A stretch of 64,000 bases of DNA from Narthecium ossifragum (taxonomy: Eukaryota; Streptophyta; Magnoliopsida; Dioscoreales; Nartheciaceae): assembly GCA_963920575.1 (NCBI GenBank), contig OY986972.1, positions 11,358,010 to 11,422,009 on the forward strand, written 5' to 3'. This document shows, piece after piece, positions 10,772 through 21,700 of this stretch. Within the stretch, counting starts at the first letter, position 1; each line of letters starts with the position of its first letter. Position numbers and translations under genes: made by a program. The notes beneath the pieces were generated by a model. It had not been told where the DNA came from and did no database searches. It saw nothing but the letters and a program-made list of their open reading frames with translations.

Positions 10772-12312
10772 TGATGATGACGTATAATGTTATATTTTTA
10801 TCCCTTAATAATTAGTCTCTTGTGCATATTTGGTACCTAAATACACTCATTTTTCTTATATTTTGATTTAGGATGCAATTGAAGTCCTTAAGTTTGAAAA
10901 GAAGCTGAAAAGCGTATATGGATCAACTTTAAAGATTAAACTGTACCTACTAATGAAGAACCAGATATTGTGCCATACATGGTTGGAAAGCTCTTGAAGT
11001 CTAGTTTCTGGATAATTTTACGGTTCGTGATTTGGAGTTTCCTAAAGAAAGTTACAGTGCTTTTACTACAGCCAACGCATGGCATAATAGCAGAAGAAAT
11101 ATGCAGAGAATAAAAGATCGATCTGCTTGCCATAAAAGATCGATCCCTTATGCACTCAGAGATGAAAAAGACCCACGGTCGACCGTGGCATCGACCGTCA
11201 GGCTCTGTCAAGAAAAATAATTCGCACGGTCGATGCGAAGATCGACCACGAGGATAAATCTGAAATCCGAAATAAAGAGATCGATCTTCTTTCCAGAAGA
11301 AATCGATCTGAGTCGGGGCGCAGCCACAATCTGGGAAGAAAAGATCGATCTTCTTTCTTTGTTAACTGACTTTCCAGGATTAAGGGCTCAGATCTAATCC
11401 GAGGATGGCAAACTTATGGGCTATAAATAGGGTTCTTTCTAGGGTTTTAGGGGGCGAATTCTAGAGGATATTTGCTGCTACTTTCTATTTCTTTTATATT
11501 TCTAGGGTTCTTCTTTCTTCTTTAAAAGAATTGTTCTTGATGGCCTTGCGTGGCTAAACCTTAATTCTTGGTCGAGGAAACTGAAACCTCGGAATCAATG
11601 AAACTGTGAGATCTAATCTATTTTTATTGTTCAGTTTATACTTGTGTATTGAATGTTATTATGTGATTATATTCATGATTGTCTTGTCTAATTGCTAGGA
11701 GGCCTACTAGTTTATTATTCATTATGATCTACTGCTAGGTTGGATATCAAATTCGTAATTGTTTGATCCCTCTAATCTATGAAGCAACTAGGATCTATTG
11801 ATTTACTACGTTTCAGAGACTAATAGATCTTAGGAAGAATATTCAACTAGATTAAATGCAACCGCGTGTGCTTGTGTTGTTTAGCTTCATCGATCTCCCT
11901 ATTCTTAAGGCTGCTACTAGATTAAATCTACAGCGCTTGTCTAACGTTGTTTAGTAGTTAGGGTTGTTTAGATCGCTTGTTTCTAATTAACTATGATTGA
12001 GGAGAGATTCGAATTTAATTCGAACGGTGAATATTCAAGGTGTGAATTGATATATACTTGCATCGATGATCAGTTACAAAGATTCCGATGGTGGATGTTG
12101 ACTCAGACCAAGGTTTGTTCTCTTGATTAATTCCGTTTCTTCAATTTTAGATTATTTCTCATTTGTTTTCGTTATATTCAAAACCCCCATCTTTGTTCAC
12201 ATAACACAAAACTTATATTAGACACTCCTCGTGGGATCGACTCGTACTCACACTACTACATTTATTTTAAAGAGTATTAGTTTATTTTTGGGTGCCTACG
12301 ACAGCACATCAG
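10772..12312 (+). mobile_element. LTR, TGATGATG...CAGCACATCA family, plus strand
   Basis: A 1541-bp LTR starting TGATGATGACG and ending CAGCACATCA, the same family as 1230-2745 in the opposite orientation. The preceding GTGTGGGGGAATT resembles a polypurine tract, so this is probably a 3' LTR. The flanking 5-mers (GAATT, GGCAG) do not match, so it is not a simple solo LTR. It carries both palindrome types, GATCGATC (11114-11350) and GGTCGACC (11175-11225). A TATA-like CTATAAATAG lies at about 11420, and the conserved GGATCGACTCGTACTC near 12235. Confidence 0.88.
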
Positions 12313-12803
12313 GCAGAGCTTGCAGTTGACGCCGCGCGGGAACTGGGAGCTCGTGTTGGGTTTGGACAGAGGTAGGAAAGGGGAAAGGAGGTGGAAGGGT
12401 TCACCGTGATTCCGAGGGGGTGGCAGCGACGGCTGCAAGTGGAGCAATGGCCGGCCGCCCGGAGGAGAGAGGAGAGAGGAAACAGGCGTGAGCTGCCCGG
12501 CCGGAGAAGAAAGGAGAGAGATGAGCGAGAAAAGGGGGAAAGAAATTAAAAAAATAGAAAAGGGTATTTTGGCCATTTTTTACCTGATTTGGGTTATTGA
12601 CCCAAAATAAGTGGGGATGGGGCTTTTGGCAAAATGCATGGGGTGTTGGACAAGAAGGGGTCTACATTTGGAGTTGTGGCCAAATATCCCTAATAAAATA
12701 GAGAAAGATAAAAATCTAACTACGCCCAAAAATAGAGTTAAGAGAAAATTAAATCGATATTCCTTAAAAATCAGAAACTTTCCCCGACAACGACGCCAAA
12801 AAT
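12313..12803 (-). other. Tat-type internal remnant with primer-binding site
   Basis: Directly left of the LTR at 12804, the minus strand reads TTTTTGGCGTCGTTGTCGGG (12782-12801). That is the usual start of Tat/Athila internal regions, where the primer-binding site lies. So 12804-15017 is the 5' LTR of a minus-strand element, and this is its leader. The remainder is AT-rich, then GA-rich, without a recognisable gag. It is cut at 12312 by the plus-strand LTR. Confidence 0.6.
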
Positions 12804-12973
12804 TGATCACTTGCAAACGATATCGTTAAGTTATAAGCAAAACACAATTTAGGAATTTATAAACTTTTCTTTCAACACTAAATTAATAAGATAGGATAAT
12901 GGTGAAATACGGGGTCGATTCTCAGGGAAAATTTTGACTAAAAAGGAAAATGATAATTAAATGAGGAATCCCT

Positions 12974-14003
12974 GACCATGTTTGGTTGCACTATTCATGC
13001 AGAAACCGGAATGAGAATTCCTTAAAATAAGGAATTCAACGTGTTTGGTTGCAGCCTCCATTTAGGAACCAAAATCAAAGTTCCTGCTTTTGAGGGAACT
13101 CTGGATTCCCGAATTTGATATGGGAATTCAGAGTTCCCTCAAACGCATGAACTCTCATATTCATGAAATGTACATGAATACCCTTCATCTTTGTTTGATT
13201 AAACTGATCAAACGGCTAGGATCAATCTTAAAAATAATATTGTTTAATTCTCTTATTTATTAGTAGTCTTATTTCTTTTCTTATTTATTAATAATCTTAT
13301 TTCTTTTCTTATTTATTAATAATCTTATTTCTTTCTCTTATTTATTAATAATACTTCAAATAATATTAATAATCCTATTTCTTTCTCTTATTTATTAAGA
13401 ATATTTCAAATAATATTAATAATCTTATTTCTTTTCCTTATTTATTAATAATATTTCAAATAATATTAATAATCTTATTTCTTTTCCTTATTTATTAATA
13501 ATATTTCAAATAATATTAATAATCTTATTTATTTCTCTTATTTATTAATAATATTTTTAATAATATTATTTCTCTCTTATTTATGAATAATATTTCAAAT
13601 AATATTAATAATCTTATTTCTTTCTCTTATTTATTAATAATATTAGGAACTCTCATATTAATAATTTTATTTCTTTCTCTTATTTACTAATAGTATTTCA
13701 AATAATAATCTTATTTCTTTCTCTCATTATTAATAATCTTTCATCCAAATAAACCATGGTAATGCAAATATATTCGTAAATCTATGCTATTAGAATAAGG
13801 GGTATTTTGGTCTTTAATTTATATTCCAGTTCCAGTTCCCATGTTTATTATGTATACCAAATACTTATAAGTTCCATTCCCATTCCAGTTCCTTAACGTA
13901 CCAAACAACCACAATTTCTTTCCAGTTCCGGTTCCTATTTCCAATCCAATTCCCATTCCAATTCTCATTCTCATTCCAATTCCCATGGCAACCAAACGTG
14001 ACC
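12974..14003. mobile_element. Harbinger-family nonautonomous element in LTR
   Basis: The ends are inverted repeats: GACCATGTTTGGTTGC at the left, and GGCAACCAAACGTGACC at the right. Both subterminal regions match the larger Harbinger element at 19443-22762 in opposite orientation: GGAACTCTGGATTCCC blocks at 13098-13130, and a run of ATTCC/TTCCC units next to a GGGTATTTTGGTC block at 13798-13980. The right flank is TAA but the left is CCT, so the TAA duplication is not intact. Tandem AT-rich sequence fills the middle. No coding sequence is present. Confidence 0.78.
13235..13745. repeat. AT-rich tandem repeat inside the MITE
   Basis: About eight units of roughly 55-60 bp built from TTATTTCTTTCTCTTATTTA and ATTAATAATATTTCAAATA. 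Unit boundaries vary by a few bases, with truncated units at 13560 and 13640. The array fills most of the interior of the 12974-14003 element and is not found in its relative at 19443-22762. Confidence 0.9.
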
Positions 14004-15017
14004 TAAAAGAATGTAAGTGCTTTCGAAAGACATTTTCTCTTCGATTAACATAGATTGTTTTTGGAGTAATTTTAGCACAATCTATTGTCACTAAGCATAA
14101 AATATCTCATCGGTTATTCACAAAACACATCAAAACTATCTTATAGATCTCTCCCATCAATCACCAAAAAAAGGTAAAACTCAATATACATCAAGAAACT
14201 TTGTTTCCTCAACTCTATTAACAATAAATCTATATCTATAAGATTATGTTTAGAAAAGAATACAAGTATCAAACTAGAAAATACAAAGAAGCTACACTAA
14301 AGCTTCATGAGATCCCTAAGTAAAGGAACTAGCCACTCATCTTAGTGATGGAAGTCATAGATTTGATGAAGAACAATCGGAATCCACGCATTAACTCCTC
14401 CGTCTTCAGAAACCTTAATCCTCTCTTTTTCTCTCTATGAGGGCCTCCAATTGTCGGCCAGCAAACACTTTTTTATAGGTGAACTCCTGAAATTAGGGTT
14501 TTGGGTTAAGTTAGACTCATACTACAACTTAGATTCCCTAAATTAATCTCTGGCAGCCTATTCCGATCACAACTGGGTCTAATAAAGATGTAGATTAGGA
14601 AGTTTTCTGTCAAATCCCAAAGATTCTATAATATTCAGACTTATCTGGAATATTCGGAGAATATTCTCCTGAACGTCGACGGACCAGTTTTCATCATCAG
14701 TTTATCTTCATAGTCTTCAAAACTGGTATTAATCTGTCAGGAATCTCGCAAAGTGTCCAATATGAATGTTGTATCTCTTGAAGGCTTCTAGTAGTCATCC
14801 AAATTTTAGGAATTTTGGATTTATCTGGAGATTTTGATGAATTCTTTTCAAACTGACAGCGAAGCGGTGTAATTTAAACATATTAGTCTTTTTCTGTATT
14901 TTCTAACTTGAATCTTCATTAAACCTGAAATCAACTAACAAACTATCAAATACAAACACTCTCAGTCTAACAAAGGTAAATTAAGAGATTTAAGTATGAA
15001 TATTTAGTGACTCATCA

Positions 15018-15356
15018 CCAGCTCCAGCTCGGAAGCGATGGTGGTGGCGGTGTCGCAGTCCTTAGGGAGAGGAGAGCTCGACGGAGTGGAGGAGGGTGGA
15101 GGGAGGGAGTTGCAGGGATGAGGAGGGGGTGAGTGGAATCATGGTGGGAGTCGGAGTAGTGTGGGTTATCATAAAGCTTCCAGCTCGGAAGGGGAGTCTC
15201 TATGGATCTCATCATCACCTCCTCTTTCTCCATGCTTGCCACCTCCATGCCATTAGCTATACTTGCCGTGAATTAGAAAAATAAAAATACACATTTTTTT
15301 TATTAACTGTGTTTTTTTTGTGATTATTATGTAATTATTGTTATTATAATAAAACT
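15018..15356. other. Unassigned segment between LTR and capture element
   Basis: A GC-rich stretch (15018-15240) has an open minus-strand frame of 77 codons with no family match I can make. An AT-rich stretch with poly-T runs (15280-15350) follows. No terminal repeat is seen. Confidence 0.4.
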
Positions 15357-15645
15357 AAGGGGGAAGGGGCTCCATCACCATAAACTGAACTTATTCCGTT
15401 AAAAAAACACTAAGCATAAGATTTGGGTCATTAACACCATTTTACACCACAAAATACACATATACCCTTCTCTCATTCCCTTCTCTCCATTACTATCACC
15501 AACTCCTCTCTCAAATCCGACGTCGCAAGCGGCCTGATTTTCACCGGCGGAAGATGAGAGGGGATAGAAGAGGAAGATGACAGGAAGACAAGGGAAGATG
15601 ACAGGAAGATAGGAACCCAACCCCACACGAAAACTAAGACACAAA

Positions 15646-15999
15646 ATGGATGTCCTCCTGATCAGCATTAGCATTCTTTCAGCACTTCTCCACCATGCTC
15701 ATGCGTTAGCATCGGTGAACTCCACTGTTGGATTCAGCATCAAGCTTCTCCATTGGAATAGCCCTGAATCCCCTCTCTACTAAGCCAACCTCACCATCGC
15801 GGAACGTCACTGGCAGCTCCTCCGCTTCCCATAGTCAGACATCCGCTGGCTCGAGTCTAGCATTGCTGAGCAGCAACTCATGGATAGAAGCAGCATCCGT
15901 CCCATCATCCAACAAGAGAGGGGGAGTTACATCATTCAACTCTTTATTGGTACCCCTCAGGCAACTACCCTCTCCACCTCATATTCAGCACAAAATTCT
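15646..15999 (+). pseudogene. Captured N-terminus of a plant aspartic protease
   Basis: An in-frame reading from ATG at 15646 gives a hydrophobic signal-peptide-like start (MDVLLISISILSALL), then GFSIKLLHWNSPESPLY, the propeptide start of CDR1/nepenthesin-type aspartic proteases (usually GFSVELIHRDSPKSPFY). It ends at YIIQLFIGTPQ, the first strand of the mature enzyme before the catalytic DTG. Two in-frame stops (15775-15777 and about 15829) kill it, and the catalytic domain is absent. About 115 codons remain. The family call is firm; the donor gene is unknown. Confidence 0.82.
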
Positions 16000-16985
16000 C
16001 TCATCTTCTTTTTCAGTATTCTCTTTTTTATTTTTCACTAATGTTCACGAGTGGGTTTGGTGTATTCTCTTTTCTCTTTTTCACTATTTTCTTTTCTCTT
16101 TTTCATTGATGTTCACAAATGAGTTTGGTGTTCATGAGTATTCTCTTTTCTCTTTTTCACTATTCTCTTTTCTCTTTTTCACTGATGTTCACGAATGGGT
16201 TTGGTATTCATGAGTATTCTCTTTTCTCTTTTTCACTATTCTCTTTTCTATTTTTCACTCATGTTCACGAGTGGGTTTGGTGTTCATGAGTATTCTCTTT
16301 TCACTTTTTCACTATTCTATTTTCACCTTTTCACTGATGTTCACGGATGGGTTTGGTGTTCATGAGTATTCTCTTTTCTCTTTTTCACTATTCTCTTTTC
16401 TATTTTCCACTAATGTTCACGAGTGGGTTTGGTGTATTCTCTTTTCTCTTTTTCACTGATGTTCATGAATGGGTTTGGTGTTCATGAGCATTCTCTTTTA
16501 TCTTTTTCACTATTCTCTTTTTCATTTTTCACTATTCTCTTTTTTCATTTTCACTGATGTCACGAATGGGTTTGGTGTATTCTCTTTTCTCTTTTTCAAT
16601 ATTCTCTTTTCTCTTTTCCACTATTCTCTTTTCTCTTTTTCACTGATGTTCATGAATGGGTTTAGTGTTCATGAAGATTCTCTTTTCTCTTTTTCACTGA
16701 TATTCACGAATGGATTGCATTATTCTCTTTACACTTTGACATTAATGTTCATTAAATGTTTATGAGTATTCTCTTTTCTCTTTTTTAATGATGTTCACGA
16801 ATCGATTGTAGTATTCGATCCATAAAAAAGAGAAAACCCATAAAAGAGAATAATGAGTGAATGTATTGCATTCAAGAATTTTCTTTTCTCTTTTCTTTTT
16901 TCTCTTTTCTCTTCTTGGTGATCTAGTCCACTACTTTCACGGTTCCATTCCAGTATTTTCTTTTCTCTAGTCTCATCACCGAAGA
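15990..16985. repeat. Pyrimidine-rich minisatellite of capture copy 1
   Basis: Irregular tandem units of about 75-100 bp made of TCTTTTCTCTTTTTCACTA runs alternating with GATGTTCACGAATGGGTTTG and GTGTTCATGAGTATTC. Roughly ten units, with variants lacking one block. The related copy at 39927-42450 has CTCTTTTCTCTTTTTC tracts in the same relative place, though its units differ. Confidence 0.85.
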
Positions 16986-17044
16986 ACACCTTGATCTAAT
17001 GCACATAACACCATTCTATTTGCTTGCTGCTAGTACCGCCGAGA

Positions 17045-17243
17045 TCCCAAGCCATATTCATCGACGGCCAAGAAGGCAATGTCGGTGGACTACAGACATA
17101 CATCATCCACGTGCAACAACCCCGCAACACAACAGTTCTCCTACGCGACGCCGATCGTGAAACATGACACAAATCCTTCCTGCCTAACGCCACCCTTGAC
17201 ACCGACGAGACACGACTGATCTACTCGTACCACAACGAAGGGC
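17045..17243 (+). pseudogene. Captured subtilase propeptide fragment
   Basis: The plus frame reads LQTYIIHVQQP, about 15 residues, then HKSFLPNATLDT and RLIYSYHN. This is the inhibitor I9 propeptide of plant subtilisin-like proteases (usually TYIVHV...WYKSFLP...LIYSYHHV). One in-frame TGA replaces the conserved Trp before HKSF. Upstream bases (17020-17060) suggest a frame-shifted signal peptide (FYLLAASTAEIPS). No catalytic domain follows. It is a second host-gene piece in the same element as the aspartic protease. Confidence 0.8.
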
Positions 17244-17600
17244 GACGCCACCCATGCCCATCTCGATTTGGTCAGACATCATGTCGACCCGCCTGTTGCC
17301 GTCGACAGCGGGGTGTACTGACTTCTCGATGGTGGCTAGCCGGGCGGCATGGGAGAGGATGCTGGCGGAGAGGAGGGTGGGGTCGAAGATGGAGTCGGCA
17401 CCGGTGAGTCTCTGGACGAGGGACAGGAAGTTGGCGAGCTTGGTGTGGATCACCTAGAGTGAGACGGTGTAGATGATGATCGATGGACGGTTCTGGGGCG
17501 GTGGGAGTGGGAATGGTTGGGCCATGGAGGGCTGGCCCGGGCCAGACGGTGCCTTGGGTGGCTTGTTGTCGGAGGAGAGAACCGCTGGAGAGGAGAGACG
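17205..17600 (-). pseudogene. Captured VQ-motif protein fragment (MKS1-like)
   Basis: The minus frame contains NRPSIIIYTVSL, a stop, then VIHTKLANFLSLVQRLTGADS. The core FLSLVQRLTG fits the VQ motif FxxxVQxLTG, and the preceding IIIYTVSxxVIHT is typical of the MKS1/VQ20-like subgroup, which binds WRKY factors and MAP kinase 4 in plants. Further on, ILSHAARLATIEKS resembles the conserved C-terminal segment of the family. One in-frame stop (17454-17456) replaces what is usually PK or PE. It runs opposite to the subtilase piece. Confidence 0.78.
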
Positions 17601-17985
17601 TAGATAGCGTCGTCCGTCACGAAGACCTCTGCCGACGACGGATCGGAGGCGTTGAGGCGCTACAATGACAGATATGAGGATTTGAGGTGTTGCGACGACG
17701 GATCGGAGGCGGCACACTTGTTGAGGTGTTGCGACGGAGTTGCAGGGGTTGAGGAGGTAGAGAGGACCTCGGGCGGGGAGGAGGAGAGGGACGGGGAGGG
17801 GGAGAGGGCAGCGACGGGGAGAGGGAGGGGGAGGGGGAGGGGAGAGCGACGGGGAGAGGAGGAGGAGGAGGGGGAGGGGGAGAGGGACATGGAGGGGAGG
17901 GGAGGGGGAGAGCGACGGGAAGAGGGCAGGGACGGGGAGAGGAGGAGGGGGAGAGGGACGGGGCGTGGAGGGGACGATGGTGTTC
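17600..17985. repeat. Shared coding-like block and GA-rich tract, copy 1
   Basis: Bases 17605-17670 closely match 42085-42150 in copy 2 (CACGAAGACCTC ... GGAGGCGTTGAGGCGCT). Read on the minus strand, both give QRLNASDPSS then EVFVTDD, so it may be a piece of a gene held by the common ancestor. It is partly repeated at 17690-17740. A low-complexity GGGGAGAGGGA tract fills 17770-17975. Confidence 0.6.
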
Positions 17986-18165
17986 AAGTTGATATCAGAG
18001 TGTGGGTTATGATAGGGGTAAAAGGGTCATCAGAAATACATAACCAAACTTAACTGTCCATAACTGACATCAAATGGTGCTTACATCTTAAATCTAATAA
18101 TAGTGATGTACTAGTCAACAAGTTCCATAAAATTGGTGTAAACACCAATTATCTATAAAAACTAA

Positions 18166-18772
18166 TACATTTCTTTCATTCAATTAATAAACCGGAGGCA
18201 AATAGGTCATTTGCTCTCTTATCTTATCAAATCCCCTTCTTAAAATAGCATCCAAACACCTCACTAAGAAATCCACATTTCTTATAAATGTGAGCCCACT
18301 CTCATTACAAATCCATACAAATCCACTATCGTTGCAAAATCCACCTAAATCATCTCGGTCGTCAAACATGGCCTAAATGCTTCACGGGTCTCGTCATCTA
18401 TATGTTAGATTGGATCTCCACCGTAGATTCGAACCGACGGCCACGATAAGCTATTGCAGGGCCGCCAGTTGCTTTTTCTATTGCAGCCCCGAACCCCCCC
18501 CCACCCCCCAAACCGAATCCAATTTGGATCCACCGGCCTAAGCTTAGATAGGTTATCTTGTGAAGGATATCTATCAAGAGCTCAGGAAAGCCCTCTTTTT
18601 CACATGTTTTGAGCTGCAAAAGCTGGGTTCGGTGGATTATCCGAATTGCCCAACGACAGGAGAAAGGTCGATTTGAAGGAGAAATCGAGTGAATTGAGAG
18701 AGAGTGAGAGAGAGAGAGAGGAGAATCCTCAAATTCCCCTCTATGGTTTTCTTTCCCCAATCTATAGATTTC
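18166..18772. promoter_or_regulatory. Upstream region of the APRL gene
   Basis: About 600 bp between the capture element and the APRL start codon. Bases 18173-18375 are AT-rich with repeated AAATCCAC and end in AACATGGCCTAA, which may be a MITE end. Bases 18480-18515 hold C-runs. A GAGAGAGAGA tract at 18700-18721 sits in the probable 5' leader, as in many plant leaders. I see no clear TATA box. The transcription start is not defined. Confidence 0.4.
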
Positions 18773-21700
18773 ATGGCTGCACGCTCTATGCTTCCCCTAA
18801 TCTTGCTATCGATCTCGTTGCAATCCGTGTTTGGGTCCATTAGGGCTTCCTATCTCTGCCATCCATCGGAGCCGGCTTTTCTCGATGTTCTCAGATTGCA
18901 ATGCCCTCTCTTGATCGAGCCCTCTCCGCCTCTCAAGGTATTTTTTCCGTTGTTCTCGGTATGTTTCGTTTTATCAGTCAATTTTTTTTTTTTGTTTTTC
19001 TTTGCATTTTTTGGGCAATTGGTAACTGGGTTCTGCTTGAAATCGGGTCGTGATGATGCTGCTTGATGAAAGATGGTTGCTTGCTGTAGGTTAGTTGACT
19101 TTTTTGTGCTTTTGTGTTGTTTCCTTCGTCTTGATATCTGGGATTTCACTGAATTTGCCTTCCGGGTATCACTTAATATCCAAGGTGGTAATTTGATGAT
19201 TTGTAGTTTGGGTATCGCATTCATCAGATATTTTATGGTTTGGGGTTCTGATTTCTTGGAGGAAATTATGTCTCCCCAATTAGAATTGGGTGCATTCCTG
19301 ATAATTTTCTTTCTTTGCATCTGCTTTTGTTCAGCTTTGTGTATGCTCTTCTGCACGGAAGTTGTAAATTGTTGATGAAATGTCTGGTCGTGTCACATGT
19401 GAGAATAGAATATTCAGATGGATATTTGAATGAAACCTATAAGGCCACGTTTGGTTGCCATCGCAATTGGAATGGGAATGGGAATGAGAGGTGGATTGGG
19501 AATGGAAACTGGAAAGGAATTGTAATTGTTTGGTATGTCAAGAAATTGGAATGGAAATGTTGTTTAAAAGTGTTTGGTATACATTAATAAATGCGAGAAC
19601 ATGAATGAGAATATAAATTAAAGACCAAAACACCCCTTACCATGGATTTTCATACCGTACGACACTGACCTGTGCCGGCCAGTATGTATCGGGCCGGTAG
19701 CTTCCTGGCATAAAAAAACCCCGTATCGGTATCGGGGGGTTGCCGGGCGATACATAGCGTATTGCCCGATACGGACCCAATACGTACCGGATCGAAGGAG
19801 GAGCCTTGAGCAAATGGGGAGCCGGAGCCCGAGGGGAGGGAGGAGGAGAAGAAAGGGAGGGGGGAAGAGAAACAGAGGAAGAGGGAGGGGAAGAAAGAGA
19901 GGAGGGGAAGCAAGAGAGGGGGGGAGCAGGAGGGAAGGAGGAGCTTGGAGCAGAGGGGGAGCCGGAGCCGGAGGGGAGGGAGGAGGAGAAAGAGAGGGGA
20001 GGAGAGAAACAAGGGAGGAGGGGAAGGGGGGAAGAAAGAAGAGGGAGGAGAGAGCTGTAGGGAAGAAGGAGCCGAAGCATAGGAGGAGTCGGAGCCGGTG
20101 GGGAGGACGAAGTGGAGGAGCTGGAGCCGAAGGGAAGGAGGAGGCGAAGGGGAGTCAGAGGCGGGGGGGGGGGGTGTGGAGGCAGAGGGGAGGAGGAGGC
20201 GGAGGCGGAGGGGAGGAGGAGCTGCGTGTAAGAGAAAAAGTGGTAGGTAAGGAGTGAAAGAGGGCTACGTGTGGGAGAAAAAAAAAAGGGGAGAGAGAGA
20301 GAAGAGAGTAGTGGGAGAAAAAGCAAAGAAAAGGAGGTGAGAGAAGAGAAGTGACTGGTGAATTGGTGGGCAGCATGGAGAGGAAGATAAGGAGAGAAAC
20401 AAAATAAATGGGGTTGGTCAGGTAATCAGCAGGTCAGAGAAGGAGAGAGAGAAAGATAGAGGAGGTGAGTGAGTGCCGACAGGCTAAAAATCGGTATGTT
20501 ATTTATTATTGGTTTTTATTTATCAATGATAAGCCTCATATAATATGTTATTTATTATTGAATTATGGTAATTAGTAACATTTTTTTATTTAATAATGAT
20601 TGTGTTTAACATTTTTTTTATCTAATAACGGTAACTTTCCAATAATTAAATATATCATATGAAAATTTAAAATTTTATGTTAATAATCAATTTAGTTATT
20701 ATATTAAGTTTCCAATAATGGTATTGTAATAATCATTCTTTTTTAGCATTCATTTTTTTATTTAATAATGATATATTAAATATATCTAATAACGGTAACT
20801 TTCCAATAATTAGTAACATTTCTCAAGAAGCGTGTGAATACGATTGAGTTTCACTCATTTGGACCTGCACGGGGAGCGTGCCGGTTCGGCACGCCCCGTG
20901 CCGGTGGCATGTACCGTGCCTGCAACCTGCCGGCACGGCGCGTGTCACTAGCATGGCAATCCATGCCCCTTACTCTAATAGCATAGATTTACGAATATAT
21001 TTATGTATGTATATGTATTTACATTACCTTGGCTTATTTGGACGAAGGATTATTAATAACTTGTGAATTATTTAATTGTTAAATTGGTTGATACACTATA
21101 CAAAACAAAAATAAAAATCCCATACCATGTCATTAGCTGATATTTTATTCCTTGCGGTCTTATGCTAAGCTATTTGAGCATGTAGGGATGAGAAATCTTT
21201 TGAACTTGAGGTAATACAAAGCAGTAGTCTTGAGCTAGCACTCGAGATTCAAAACACCCATTATAGGTTTTGATGGCTACTAGTGACCTTGAGCAAACAT
21301 ATGCTCAACATTCAAAAGAACAAAATAAAGAAGTCGCCTTCATTGAAATCGAAGACATGCCTTGATATAATCCACATTCTCTTATCTTCGAAGATCCAAG
21401 AACATGGAAACCAGCGTGTCATCACTGCCCATCTTGCTCCCAACAATGTAGCACTCCACTTTAGTCAACCCTTCCAAGGAATGCAACTCAACAAAGAATG
21501 TCTCCCTCCTCTCTACCACCCTCTTTTCAGTCCCTATTGCTTCACTTTGCTGAGTAGTAGCATTTACAATTTGGTTTCCTAGCTCTATAGCAATCTCTCG
21601 CATGACGTCGCATACTGTAGCATCTGTATTGCTCTTCCTCCCCCGCTTGCGTTTTGACGAGTTCCCTCACATTCAGCACCTACATCAGTCGGATATGTAT

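Larger units (their letters stand above)
12804..15017 (-). mobile_element. Tat-type 5' LTR (TGATGAGTCACTAAATATTC family), with MITE
   Basis: Minus-strand LTR beginning TGATGAGTCACTAAATATTC at 15017 and ending with TTGCAAGTGATCA at 12804, next to the primer-binding site. The same family is present on the plus strand at 53661-56597, with closely matching first 300 bp. A Harbinger-family element of about 1 kb (12974-14003) is inserted, leaving a net LTR of about 1.2 kb. The stretch 14100-15000 is ordinary LTR with AATATTC-rich repeats. Confidence 0.85.
15357..18165 (+). mobile_element. Gene-capturing Mutator-like element, copy 1
   Basis: The left end GGGGGAAGGGGCTCC and the following 125 bp match 39927-40050 closely. 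The right end (about 18055-18165) resembles the reverse complement of the left end, giving long imperfect terminal inverted repeats, as in Mutator-like elements. I found no 9-bp target duplication, and the outermost right bases seem lost. Inside are pieces of an aspartic protease, a subtilase and a VQ protein, plus a pyrimidine-rich minisatellite. No transposase is seen. Carriage of unrelated host-gene exons is the mark of Pack-MULEs; a Helitron is less likely. Confidence 0.7.
19641..20965. mobile_element. hAT-like element nested in the Harbinger element
   Basis: An 8-bp direct repeat CCCCTTAC (19633-19640 and 20966-20973) flanks ends that are imperfect inverted repeats of about 40 bp: CATGGATTTTCATACC at the left, against CATGGATTGCCATGC read inward from the right, both running on to a GTGCCGGC block. 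An 8-bp duplication fits the hAT superfamily. After removal, the host sequence rejoins in the order seen at 13800-13750. It has no coding capacity. The interior is a purine-rich tract, then AT-rich repeats. Confidence 0.88.

Noticed and set aside
17454..17987. A 177-codon minus-strand proline-rich ORF taken as a gene
   Set aside because: Its first two thirds are a GA-rich tract. Only the last 45 codons look real, and they belong to the VQ fragment.
15357..18165. Helitron as the class of the gene-capturing element
   Set aside because: A hairpin TTGGTGTAAACACCAAT followed by CTAA near 18155 looks Helitron-like. But in copy 2 the spacing to CTAA differs, and both copies show long inverted repeats. 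I kept Mutator-like at moderate confidence.
19637..20326. A 229-codon minus-strand open frame rich in Ser and Pro
   Set aside because: It lies entirely in the purine-rich tract of a hAT-like element. The frame is open because stops are rare in such sequence. No domain is present.
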